Below are positions 54,220 through 62,413 of a DNA stretch of 64,000 bases, piece after piece. The notes below the pieces were generated by a model. It was given only the letters and a program-made list of their open reading frames with translations. It was not told the DNA's origin and made no database searches. Position numbers and translations under genes: made by a program. The DNA is from Pseudomonadota bacterium (lineage in GTDB: Bacteria > Pseudomonadota > Gammaproteobacteria > Steroidobacterales > Steroidobacteraceae): positions 1-64,000 of the forward strand of contig JAJYDK010000002.1 in assembly GCA_021777555.1 (NCBI GenBank). Reading direction: 5' to 3'. How positions within the stretch are numbered: position 1 is the first letter of the stretch; every line of letters starts with the position of its first letter.

Positions 54220-55188
54220 TCAGGAGGCCACCAGTCCGTCGAAGCGCTCGTACACCGCGGGCCCGGGCGGGGGGAGGACCTCCTCCGCGGCCGTCGCGGT
54301 CTGCGTCAGGTAGTGCTCCGCGGACGCGAACACCAGGGCATACAGGCGCCGGCACAGCTCATAGGCTTCGGCGCCGATCCAGGGCTGCGGCAACAGCTGC
54401 GGCGGCAGCTGCGGATCGCGCAAATGGACTTTGCGATACTCGTGGATGAGGAGCGTGCGCACCAGGAAGGCCGATGGGGGCGCCAAGTCCGTGCCCGCCG
54501 CGGCCAGCACCGGCGCGAAACTGTCGCGGAACCTGCGGTAGCGGCGCGCGATCTCGGCCAAATCCCAGCCCGCGGCCGCGAGCCGCCGGTCCTGCTCGAG
54601 TCCCTCCGGGGCGCTCCGGAAGAACCAGCCCTGCTCGGCGAGGCCCTGCGGCGTGAGCCAACGGCGCGCCTCCTCCACGGTGCAGGATGGATGGGCGAAG
54701 ACCCCGGGGGCGAGCTGTCCGAACCCGAGCCAGCGAAGCTCCTCGCGAAGGTTGCGACGGGGCCGCGGGCATTGGGGAGGCAGCACCACGAGGGTCCATT
54801 TTCCGTCCCAGGCGGTGGGGTTGGCGCGATAAATCCGCCGCGTGGCCTCGGCAAAGAGCTTCTCTCCAGTCCCCGTCAGCCGATATTCACTTCGCCGGCC
54901 GTGACGGGTGCCCACCAGCCAGCCCTCGGTCGCGAGGCGCGCCACCGCCGTGCGCACCAGGCGCTCGGAAAGCCCGAAGGGCGCGGCGAGGCCGATCAGG
55001 CTCCCGAGCATCACGCGGCCACCCCGCGGCGCAATGGCATCGCCGAAGATCGTGATGAGGAGCGAGCCGCCGCGTAGCGGCCTCTGGTTGCGAAAGCGTC
55101 GCAGCAGGGCATCGACCGGGGCAGGAGCGGGGCGCGCGGAATCCATCGTTCTGAGGTGCAAGGGCCGCGAGGAGGCGGATTCTGCCAT
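54220..55188 (-). CDS. paaX: phenylacetate-responsive repressor PaaX
   Basis: The ATG at 55188 (AAGAAG upstream) gives 322 residues; a later ATG at 55146 is also possible. It has the PaaX winged-helix start (LLITIFGDAIAPRGGRVMLGSLIGLAAPFGLSERLVRTA), TRHGRRSEYRLTG, and WTLVVLPPQ in the middle domain. PaaX is released from DNA by phenylacetyl-CoA. The gene is divergent from paaA with a promoter region of ~70 bases between. Confidence 0.92.
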   Translation of the reverse strand: MAESASSRPLHLRTMDSARPAPAPVDALLRRFRNQRPLRGGSLLITIFGDAIAPRGGRVMLGSLIGLAAPFGLSERLVRTAVARLATEGWLVGTRHGRRSEYRLTGTGEKLFAEATRRIYRANPTAWDGKWTLVVLPPQCPRPRRNLREELRWLGFGQLAPGVFAHPSCTVEEARRWLTPQGLAEQGWFFRSAPEGLEQDRRLAAAGWDLAEIARRYRRFRDSFAPVLAAAGTDLAPPSAFLVRTLLIHEYRKVHLRDPQLPPQLLPQPWIGAEAYELCRRLYALVFASAEHYLTQTATAAEEVLPPPGPAVYERFDGLVAS

Positions 55189-55197
55189 GGATTCTTC

Positions 55198-55233
55198 TTG
55201 ACACAAAAATGAGACTGGATTTAAAGTTTTTGT
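55198..55233 (+). promoter_or_regulatory. paaA promoter with inverted-repeat operator
   Basis: TTGACA (55198-55203) and TTAAAG (55221-55226) are spaced 17 bases. An inverted repeat ACAAAAA (55203-55209) / TTTTTGT (55227-55233) brackets the spacer and -10. This is placed for repression by PaaX or a TetR-type PaaR. The stretch is far more AT-rich than its surroundings. Confidence 0.5.
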
Positions 55234-55260
55234 ATCACATCAGGCTTCACGGCGCCCAGC

Positions 55261-56280
55261 ATGTACACCCAGGCTCTGGATTCTTCGGGGGCCGAGCCCC
55301 GTTCGCCCGCCTCGGCCGGCGACGCCGAGCGGGAGCGGCGCTTCCAGGAGCGCATCGATCGGGATGAGAAGATCGAGCCCAAGGACTGGATGCCGGAGGC
55401 CTACCGGCAGACCCTCATCCGCCAGATCGCCCAGCACGCGCATTCGGAGATCGTCGGGATGCTCCCGGAGGGCAACTGGATCACCCGGGCGCCCACGCTG
55501 CGCCGCAAGGTCGTGCTCATCGCCAAGGTGCAGGATGAGGGCGGTCATGGCATGTATCTCTACAGCGCCGCCGAGACACTCGGGGTCTCGCGGGGCGAGT
55601 TGATCGAGCAACTGCTCGCCGGGCGCGCCAAGTACTCGAGCATCTTCAACTACCCGACGCTCACCTGGGCGGATATCGGGGCGATCGGCTGGCTCGTCGA
55701 TGGCGCGGCCATCATGAACCAGATCCCTCTGTGCCGCTGCTCGTACGGTCCGTATGCGCGCGCCATGGTCCGCATCTGCAAGGAGGAGAGCTTTCACCAG
55801 CGCCAGGGGTACGAGATCATGCTGACGCTCGCCCGCGGCACGGGCGCGCAGCGCGAGATGGCGCAGGATGCGCTGAATCGCTGGTGGTGGCCGTCGCTCA
55901 TGATGTTTGGCCCGAGCGATACCGAGTCGGTGCACACGGCCCAGTCGATGCGCTGGAAGATCAAGCGCTTCAGCAACGACGAGCTTCGCCAGAGATTCAT
56001 CGACGTCACCGTCCCACAGGCGCAGTTCCTCGACCTCTCCCTTCCCGACCCCGCGCTGCGCTGGGACGAGGCGGCGCAGCACTTCATCACCGGTCCCATC
56101 GACTGGAGCGAGTTCCAGACGGTGCTCAAGGGCCACGGGCCCTGCAACCGCGAGCGCCTGGGCGCCCGTCGCGCCGCCCACGAGGCGGGCCGCTGGGTGC
56201 GCGAGGCGGCTGCCGCCTACGCCGACAAACATCGAGATCGGGCCGGCGGCGGCGCCGAGCGCTACGCGCAGGCGATCTGA
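55261..56280 (+). CDS. paaA: 1,2-phenylacetyl-CoA epoxidase subunit A
   Basis: This 339-residue catalytic diiron subunit has the iron ligands in [13 protein letters not shown] and [14 protein letters not shown], and [19 protein letters not shown] at the start. PaaABCE makes the ring 1,2-epoxide of phenylacetyl-CoA with oxygen. It is the first gene of the paa cluster, next to paaX; 10 bases separate it from paaB. Confidence 0.95.
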   Translation: MYTQALDSSGAEPRSPASAGDAERERRFQERIDRDEKIEPKDWMPEAYRQTLIRQIAQHAHSEIVGMLPEGNWITRAPTLRRKVVLIAKVQDEGGHGMYLYSAAETLGVSRGELIEQLLAGRAKYSSIFNYPTLTWADIGAIGWLVDGAAIMNQIPLCRCSYGPYARAMVRICKEESFHQRQGYEIMLTLARGTGAQREMAQDALNRWWWPSLMMFGPSDTESVHTAQSMRWKIKRFSNDELRQRFIDVTVPQAQFLDLSLPDPALRWDEAAQHFITGPIDWSEFQTVLKGHGPCNRERLGARRAAHEAGRWVREAAAAYADKHRDRAGGGAERYAQAI

Positions 56281-56290
56281 GGAGGCGGCC

Positions 56291-56575
56291 ATGAACGAAG
56301 ATTGGGCACTCTATGAGGTTTTCATCCGCGCCCGCTCGGGACTCGAGCACAAGCATGTCGGGAGCCTGCACGCGGCCGATGCGCGCATGGCGCTCGAGCA
56401 CGCGCGCGATACCTACACCCGCCGTCAGGAGGGGGTGAGCATCTGGGTGGTGCGATCGAGCGAGATCATCGCCTCGGACCCTGAGGAGGCCGAGGCGCTG
56501 TTCGAGCCGGCGCGCGACAAGGTGTACCGGCACCCGACCTTCTACAGCATCCCCGATGATGTGAAGAACATATGA
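56291..56575 (+). CDS. paaB: 1,2-phenylacetyl-CoA epoxidase subunit B
   Basis: This 94-residue protein starts at ATG 56291 and has WALYEVFIRARSGLEHKHVGSLHA and SIWVVRSSEIIAS, the PaaB family signature. PaaB bridges PaaAC heterodimers. Its stop overlaps paaC by four bases. Confidence 0.93.
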   Translation: MNEDWALYEVFIRARSGLEHKHVGSLHAADARMALEHARDTYTRRQEGVSIWVVRSSEIIASDPEEAEALFEPARDKVYRHPTFYSIPDDVKNI

Positions 56576-57357
56576 GCGCCGCTGCCGAGAGCGCCCTGCC
56601 CGCCGCGGGCGAGGACCACCCGCGCTACGTGCTGCGCCTCGCCGACACCAGCCTGGTGCTCGGCCAGCGCCTGTGCGAATGGGTGGGGCACGCCCCGGCC
56701 CTCGAGGAGGATCTCGCGCTCGGCAACATCGCGCTCGACCTGATCGGCCAGGCGCGGCTGCTGCTGGCCCACGCCGGGCGGATCGAGGGACGCGGCCGCG
56801 AGGAGGATCAGCTCGCATTTCTGCGCGATGCGCCCGAGTTCTACAACGTCGCGCTCGCCGAGCAGCCGAACGGGGACTTCGGTGCGACCATCGTGCGCCA
56901 GGCGCTCCTTGACGCCTGGCAGCTCGAGCTCTACCACAGTCTCACCGCATCGGCCGATGAGCGCCTGGCGGAGATCGCCGCCAAGGCGCTGAAGGAGTGC
57001 CGCTACCACTGGCGATTCAGCTGCGGGTGGCTGGTGCGCCTCGGGGATGGTACGGCGGAGAGCCATGCCCGGGCGCAGGAGGCGCTCGAGGCGCTCTGGC
57101 GTTTCACCGAAGAGCTCATCACCCCCGATGCGCTCGATGTCCGCATGGCCTCTCTCGGCATCGCACCGCCGCTCGCGGTGGTTCGCGCCCGCTGGGAAGC
57201 GCGGATCGCCGCGGCGCTCAAGGAGGCGACGCTGCGCCAGCCCTCATCGCACCATTATCCGTGGCACGGCAAGAGCGGCGTGCATACCGAGCACCTGGGC
57301 CATCTGCTCGGGCAGATGCAGCACCTGCAGCGCACCTATCCGGGAGTCACCTGGTGA
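56572..57357 (+). CDS. paaC: 1,2-phenylacetyl-CoA epoxidase subunit C
   Basis: This 261-residue ferritin-like subunit has RLADTSLVLGQRLCEWVGHAP, then LGNIALDLIGQARLLL and AEQPNGDFGATIVRQALLD. It is the structural partner of PaaA and lacks the full diiron set. It overlaps both neighbours by a few bases (translational coupling). Confidence 0.94.
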   Translation: MSAAAESALPAAGEDHPRYVLRLADTSLVLGQRLCEWVGHAPALEEDLALGNIALDLIGQARLLLAHAGRIEGRGREEDQLAFLRDAPEFYNVALAEQPNGDFGATIVRQALLDAWQLELYHSLTASADERLAEIAAKALKECRYHWRFSCGWLVRLGDGTAESHARAQEALEALWRFTEELITPDALDVRMASLGIAPPLAVVRARWEARIAAALKEATLRQPSSHHYPWHGKSGVHTEHLGHLLGQMQHLQRTYPGVTW

Positions 57358-57839
57358 GCGGGCAGACATCCTCGGACGCGACGCCGCTCGAGCGGCGGGT
57401 GTGGGAGACGCTCGAGGCGGTGTTGGATCCCGAGATCCCCGTCTTGAGCGTGGTCGAGCTCGGTATCGTGCGGCACGTTCGGCGCGCGGATGATGGCAGG
57501 CTGCATGTGGGCATCACACCCACCTATTCGGGCTGTCCCGCGACGGAGGTGATCGAAAGGTCGATCCGCGAGGCGCTCGAGCAGGAGGGGCTCTCGGAGG
57601 TGGTCATCGACACGGTGTTGTGGCCGGCGTGGACCAGCCAGTGGTTGAGCGAGGCGGGGCGGCGAAAGCTCGAAGCCTTCGGGATCGCCGTCGAGCGCTC
57701 GCCCTCGCGGCCGCTCGCCTGTCCCCGCTGCGGGAGCGGGGCCGTCGAGCGCCTGAGCGAGTTCGGTTCGACGCCCTGCAAGGCGCACTACCGCTGCACG
57801 AGCTGTCTCGAGCCCTTCGACACCTTCAAATGTATCTAG
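57354..57839 (+). CDS. paaD: PaaD, Fe-S assembly/maturation factor of the epoxidase
   Basis: This 161-residue protein starts at GTG 57354, overlapping paaC. The N-terminal DUF59/MIP18 domain has LDPEIPVLSVVELGIVR and YSGCPATEVIE. The C-terminal zinc-ribbon-like Cys set is in CPRCGSGAVE and CTSCLEPFDTFKC. It is required for epoxidase activity in several hosts and probably inserts the metal centre. Confidence 0.92.
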   Translation: MSGQTSSDATPLERRVWETLEAVLDPEIPVLSVVELGIVRHVRRADDGRLHVGITPTYSGCPATEVIERSIREALEQEGLSEVVIDTVLWPAWTSQWLSEAGRRKLEAFGIAVERSPSRPLACPRCGSGAVERLSEFGSTPCKAHYRCTSCLEPFDTFKCI

Positions 57840-57846
57840 GGCCTCC

Positions 57847-58914
57847 GTGTTGAAATTCCACCCACTGCGCGTGGCGCAGGTCGAGCCCGAGGCCGAGGAT
57901 GCGCTCGCCGTCGCGCTGGAGGTTCCCCCGGAGCTCGAGGCTCACTATCGCGGCAGTGCCGGGCAGCATATCGCGCTGCGCGCGATGATCGAAGGCGAGG
58001 AGATCCGGCGGACGTACTCGCTGATCAACGCACCGGGTGAGTGGCCCCTGCGCATCATCGTGCGGGTGCAGCCGGGTGGGCGCATGTCGGGCTTCCTCTC
58101 ACGGCTGCGCGCCGGAGAGACTCTGCAGGTCCTGCCTCCGAACGGCAGCTTCACCGCGCACGCCGGATCGCTCGGCGAGGGGCTGCGGGTCGCCTTCTGC
58201 GCCGGCAGCGGCCTCACCCCGGTACTGTCGGTGACGCGCAGCGTGCTCGCCGCGGGGGGGCGCATGATCGTGTTCTACGGCAACCGCAGCGTGGCGCGCA
58301 CCATGGGCCTCGAGGAGCTGCAGCGGCTGAAGGATCGGTATCCCGAGCGGCTGTCGCTGCACTTTCTGATGAGCCGCGAGCCGCAGGAGGTGGAGCTCTA
58401 CAACGGGCGGCTCGATGCCGGCAAGGTGCGAGCGCTGAGCTCGGCGTTCTTCGCGCCGGCGGATGTGAGCGAGTACTTCATCTGCGGTCCGGGTGACATG
58501 GCTGCCGCAGTATCCGCAGCGCTGGCCGAGCTCGGCGCGCCGGCGGATCGGATCCGGATCGAGCATTTCACGGCGGGCCCCGCCGGGGAGCGCCTCGCCA
58601 GGCCCGCCGCGGCCGAGACTCGCGCCGCGGGGCTCGCGCAGGTGACCGTGACGCTCGACGGCCGGCGCCGCTCGTTCTCGATGCGGATCGAGGAGGAAAC
58701 GGTGCTCGATGCGGCCGAGCGCGCCGGACTCGACCTGCCGTTCTCCTGCCGCTCGGGCGTGTGCTCGACGTGCCGGACCAAGGTGGTGCGGGGCGAGGTC
58801 GAGATGGCGCAAAACTACGCGCTCGAGGACTGGGAACTCGGGCAGGGCTACGTGTTGGCGTGCCAATCGAGGTGCAGGAGCGCCGAGCTCGAGCTCGACT
58901 ACGACGAGAAATGA
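57847..58914 (+). CDS. paaE: 1,2-phenylacetyl-CoA epoxidase reductase subunit E
   Basis: This 355-residue protein starts at GTG. The FAD/NAD-binding ferredoxin-reductase part has RRTYSLINAPGEWPLR and FCAGSGLTPVLSV. The C-terminal plant-type 2Fe-2S domain has the cysteines in FSCRSGVCSTCRTK and a fourth in VLACQSR. It feeds NADPH electrons to PaaA. Confidence 0.94.
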   Translation: MLKFHPLRVAQVEPEAEDALAVALEVPPELEAHYRGSAGQHIALRAMIEGEEIRRTYSLINAPGEWPLRIIVRVQPGGRMSGFLSRLRAGETLQVLPPNGSFTAHAGSLGEGLRVAFCAGSGLTPVLSVTRSVLAAGGRMIVFYGNRSVARTMGLEELQRLKDRYPERLSLHFLMSREPQEVELYNGRLDAGKVRALSSAFFAPADVSEYFICGPGDMAAAVSAALAELGAPADRIRIEHFTAGPAGERLARPAAAETRAAGLAQVTVTLDGRRRSFSMRIEEETVLDAAERAGLDLPFSCRSGVCSTCRTKVVRGEVEMAQNYALEDWELGQGYVLACQSRCRSAELELDYDEK

Positions 58915-58971
58915 GGTCGTGGCGCGGCGGATTTCCCTCCGGCGCAGGCTCGCATGACAGGAGCAGTTGCA

Positions 58972-59760
58972 ATGAGTTATGAGACCATCCTCTTTGAGAT
59001 GACCGACGGCATGGCCCGGCTCACCCTGAACCGCCCGGCGCGTCTCAACAGTTTCAACACTACGATGCACGCGGAGGTGAGGGACGCGCTGGCGGCGGTG
59101 CAGACCGCAGGGGCGCGCGTGCTCGTGATCACCGGCGCCGGGCGCGGCTTTTGCGCCGGCCAGGATCTGGGCGATCGCGCCGTGGCCCCTGGTGGCGCGG
59201 CCGCCGATCTCGGGGAATCCATCGAGCATCACTACAAGCCCCTGGTGCTCGCCTTGCGCCGTCTGCCGCTGCCGGTGCTGGCCGCGGTCAACGGCGTCGC
59301 GGCCGGGGCCGGCGCCAACATCGCGCTCGCCTGCGACCTCGTCGTCGCGGCGCGCTCGGCGAGTTTCGTGCAGTCCTTCTCGCGCATCGGCCTGGTGCCG
59401 GATTCCGGTGGCACCTGGCTCCTGCCGCGTCTCCTCGGCGGGGCGCGGGCCATGGGTCTTGCAATGCTCGCCGAGAAGCTGCCCGCCCAACAGGCCGCGG
59501 ACTGGGGCCTCATCTGGCGCTGCATCGATGACGAGGACTTCGCGGGCGAGGTCGATACCATCGCCCGCCAGCTCGCCTGTGCGCCGACGCGCTCGCTCGC
59601 GCACACCAAGCGCCTGATGCGAGAGGGCTGGGACCACACGCTCGAGGAGCAGCTCGATGCCGAGCGCGATGCGCAGCGCGAGCTCGGCTTCAGTGCCGAC
59701 TATGCCGAAGGGGTGGCCGCGTTCGCGCAGAAGCGCGACCCGAAATTCACCGGACGATAG
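58972..59760 (+). CDS. paaG: 2-(1,2-epoxy-1,2-dihydrophenyl)acetyl-CoA isomerase
   Basis: This 262-residue crotonase (ATG 58972) has the oxyanion hole in GVAAGAGANIALACDLV and the catalytic Asp in GLVPDSGGTWLLPRLLG, as in PaaG. It converts the epoxide to oxepin-CoA and also isomerises the later enoyl-CoA. It lies 57 bases after paaE. Confidence 0.9.
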   Translation: MSYETILFEMTDGMARLTLNRPARLNSFNTTMHAEVRDALAAVQTAGARVLVITGAGRGFCAGQDLGDRAVAPGGAAADLGESIEHHYKPLVLALRRLPLPVLAAVNGVAAGAGANIALACDLVVAARSASFVQSFSRIGLVPDSGGTWLLPRLLGGARAMGLAMLAEKLPAQQAADWGLIWRCIDDEDFAGEVDTIARQLACAPTRSLAHTKRLMREGWDHTLEEQLDAERDAQRELGFSADYAEGVAAFAQKRDPKFTGR

Positions 59761-59772
59761 AGAGCCGCTGAC

Positions 59773-61815
59773 ATGCAACTCGAGAGCTTCATCGCCGGCC
59801 GCTGGCAGGGGGGCGCCGGCAGCGCCGCGACCCTTCGTGATGCCACCACGGGCGAGGTCATCGCGAGCGCCTCCAGCGAAGGACTCGACTTCGCCGCCAT
59901 GCTCGATCACGCGCGCCGTGTGGGGGGGGCGAATCTTCGCCGCCTGAGCTTTCACGAGCGCGCGGCGCTTCTGAAGGCGCTGGCGAAGTGTCTCACGGCG
60001 TGCAAGGACGAGCTCTACGGCCTCTCCTATGCCACCGGGGCCACGAAGTCTGATTCCTGGATCGATATCGATGGGGGCATCGGGACGCTCTTCGTATACG
60101 CCAGCAAGGGCATGAAGGAGCTGCCGGACGGACACATCTACGTCGATGGCGCCGTGGAGAGGCTCTCGAAGTCGGGGACCTTTCTCGGCCAGCACATCCA
60201 CGTCCCCCTCGAAGGCGCCGCGGTCCACATCAATGCCTTCAACTTCCCCGTGTGGGGCATGCTGGAGAAGCTGGCGCCGGCGCTGCTTGCCGGTGTGCCG
60301 GCCATCGTGAAGCCCGCCACCGCGACCGCCTATCTCACCGCGCTCGCCTTCCGCCGCATCATCGAGTCGGGGCTGCTGCCGGAGGGCTCGGTGCAGCTCG
60401 TCTGCGGCGCGGTCGGGGACCTCTTCGATCACCTGACCTGTCAGGACATCGTCGCCTTCACGGGCTCCGCATCCACCGCGCGCAAGCTGAGGACGCATCC
60501 GGCCGTCCTCGACCACGCGGTACGGCTCACCGCGGAGACCGACTCGCTCAACTCCTGCATCTTGGGTCCGGATGCGGTGGCGGGCACTGCGGAGTTCGAC
60601 CTCTTCATCCGCGAAGTGGTGCGCGAGATGACGGCCAAGGCGGGCCAGAAATGCACCGCCATCCGCCGGGCCATCGTCCCCGCCGCCGAAGCCGCTGCGG
60701 TGATCGAAGCGCTGCGCGCCGCGCTCGGGGAGGTCGTGATCGGCAATCCGCGCGAGGAGGGGGTCGCGATGGGTCCGCTCGCCTCGCTCGCCCAGCGGCG
60801 CGAGGTGCTCGAGCAGATCGGCAGACTCGAGCGCGAGGCCGAGCTCGTGTGCGGTCGGGGCGCGAGGCTCGCGCTGAGGGATGCCGATCCCGAGCGGGGC
60901 GCGTTCGTGGCGCCCACGCTGTTGTATTGCAGGGATGGCGCGCGGGCCCGGGCGATCCACGAAGTCGAGGCCTTCGGTCCGGTGAGCACGGTCGTGCCCT
61001 ACGAGGGCCTGGAAGATGCGATCGCGCTCGCCCGGCGCGGCGCCGGGAGCCTCGTGGGCTCGGTGTTCACCGCGGACGATGCGCTCGGGGCACGCCTGGT
61101 GCTTGGACTCGCTCCCTTTCACGGTCGCGTACTGGTGGTCAACCGGCACTGCGCCGAGGAGTCCACCGGGCACGGCTCACCGCTTCCGCACCTCATCCAC
61201 GGCGGGCCGGGACGCGCCGGCGGGGGAGAGGAGATGGGCGGGATCCGCGGTGTGCTGCACTACATGCAGCGGACGGCGGTGCAGGGCACGCCCGATGTGT
61301 TGACGGCCGTCACCGGCCGTTGGGTGAAGGGATCGCGTGAGCGTGACCCGGGCGTACATCCCTTCCGTAAACCCTTCGGGGAGCTCAGGGTGGGCGACAC
61401 GTTCAACTCCGCGCAGCGGCAGGTGAGCGTGGAGGACATCGAGCGCTTCGCAGCGCTCTCGGGCGATCACTTCTATGCGCACATGGACGAGGCGGCGGCC
61501 CGGCGCAATCCTCTCTTCGGCGGCCGGGTGGCGCACGGCTACTTCCTCATCTCGGCCGCCGCCGGGCTGTTCGTCGACCCGCCGCTCGGGCCGGTGCTCG
61601 CCAACTACGGCATCGACGGGCTGCGCTTCACCAAGCCCGTCAAGCCCGGCGATCGCATCGGGGTGCGCCTCACCTGCAAGGAGAAATCGCTGCGCCTCGG
61701 CCAGGGCTACGGCGAAGTGCGGTGGGACACTGAGATCACCAATCAGGAGGGTGAGACGGTGGCCGCGTACGATGTGCTCACCATGGTGAGCGAGAAGGCC
61801 GTGCCGGACGCCTAG
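59773..61815 (+). CDS. paaZ: oxepin-CoA hydrolase / 3-oxo-5,6-dehydrosuberyl-CoA semialdehyde dehydrogenase
   Basis: The 680-residue fusion has an aldehyde dehydrogenase in residues ~1-520, with the catalytic Glu in AETDSLNS and Cys in [10 protein letters not shown]. The C-terminal MaoC-like hydratase has [18 protein letters not shown] and [17 protein letters not shown]. It opens the oxepin ring and oxidises the semialdehyde. It ends the paa run here; the later steps (PaaF, H, J), PaaI and the ligase PaaK are not in this cluster. Confidence 0.95.
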   Translation: MQLESFIAGRWQGGAGSAATLRDATTGEVIASASSEGLDFAAMLDHARRVGGANLRRLSFHERAALLKALAKCLTACKDELYGLSYATGATKSDSWIDIDGGIGTLFVYASKGMKELPDGHIYVDGAVERLSKSGTFLGQHIHVPLEGAAVHINAFNFPVWGMLEKLAPALLAGVPAIVKPATATAYLTALAFRRIIESGLLPEGSVQLVCGAVGDLFDHLTCQDIVAFTGSASTARKLRTHPAVLDHAVRLTAETDSLNSCILGPDAVAGTAEFDLFIREVVREMTAKAGQKCTAIRRAIVPAAEAAAVIEALRAALGEVVIGNPREEGVAMGPLASLAQRREVLEQIGRLEREAELVCGRGARLALRDADPERGAFVAPTLLYCRDGARARAIHEVEAFGPVSTVVPYEGLEDAIALARRGAGSLVGSVFTADDALGARLVLGLAPFHGRVLVVNRHCAEESTGHGSPLPHLIHGGPGRAGGGEEMGGIRGVLHYMQRTAVQGTPDVLTAVTGRWVKGSRERDPGVHPFRKPFGELRVGDTFNSAQRQVSVEDIERFAALSGDHFYAHMDEAAARRNPLFGGRVAHGYFLISAAAGLFVDPPLGPVLANYGIDGLRFTKPVKPGDRIGVRLTCKEKSLRLGQGYGEVRWDTEITNQEGETVAAYDVLTMVSEKAVPDA

Positions 61816-61915
61816 CGCCGCTCTGCCGGCGCATCCCTCGGCCCATACGCATCCTCCCCAATGGCGCCTCGCGCTCCCCGAGCGCAGCCTTGAGAGGCGC
61901 TCGAGGCCGGCCTGC

Positions 61916-61943
61916 CTTGACTTGTCCGTCATCGGCCGCATCT
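61916..61943 (+). promoter_or_regulatory. sigma-32-like heat-shock promoter before hsp20-lon
   Basis: CTTGAC (61916-61921), a 14-base spacer and CCGCATCT (61936-61943) match the heat-shock consensus CTTGAA/CCCCATnT with one mismatch in each element. It lies 57 bases upstream of the hsp20 start. The 184 bases between paaZ and hsp20 hold no gene. Confidence 0.55.
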
Positions 61944-61999
61944 TCGGCAGTGAGCGGTCATTTCACGAGCCCGGCCGGCGGGAGCGGGCGGAGAGGCGG

Positions 62000-62413
62000 A
62001 TGAGCAGCGAGCGACAGTACGGCTGGATGTGGGTCGAGGCCTGCCAGGTCCTCGACCAGGCCGAGCAATTGCAGCGGCAATTGCTGCGCTACCTCGGGCC
62101 GGGCACCGATGCGGCACTCTGGGAGCCCCCGGTGGATATCCTCGAAAGCCCCGACGGGGTGATCTTGCTGTTCGCGCTGCCGGGGGTGGCGCCGGAGGAT
62201 ATCGAGGTGCGGCTCGAGCCCGCCTCTCTCACCGTGAGCGCCACGCGCCGGCTCAAGCTCGAGCACCCGCGTGCCTCGATCCGGCGACTGGAGATCCCGC
62301 ACGGCCGGTTCATCCGGCGCGTTCCCCTGAGCGGTGTGCCGCTCGCGATTGCAGCCACCCGCTACGAGCGCGGTTGCCTCGAGGTGCATCTGGCGCCGGC
62401 GACGGAGAGATGA
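62000..62413 (+). CDS. Hsp20/IbpA-type small heat-shock protein
   Basis: The ATG at 62000 behind GGAGAGGCGG gives 137 residues; a longer frame to 61922 lacks a good start. The alpha-crystallin domain has PPVDILESPDGVILLFALPGVAPEDIEV-type sequence (residues ~42-70) and ends in GCLEVHLAPA. It holds unfolding proteins under stress. Its stop overlaps the lon start (ATGA), so the two are translated together. The N-terminal 40 residues are helical and unusual for the family. Confidence 0.9.
   Translation: MSSERQYGWMWVEACQVLDQAEQLQRQLLRYLGPGTDAALWEPPVDILESPDGVILLFALPGVAPEDIEVRLEPASLTVSATRRLKLEHPRASIRRLEIPHGRFIRRVPLSGVPLAIAATRYERGCLEVHLAPATER

Noticed and set aside
58099-61173. 1024-codon reverse frame across paaE, paaG and paaZ
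   Set aside because: Shadow of strongly supported paa genes in high-GC codon usage.
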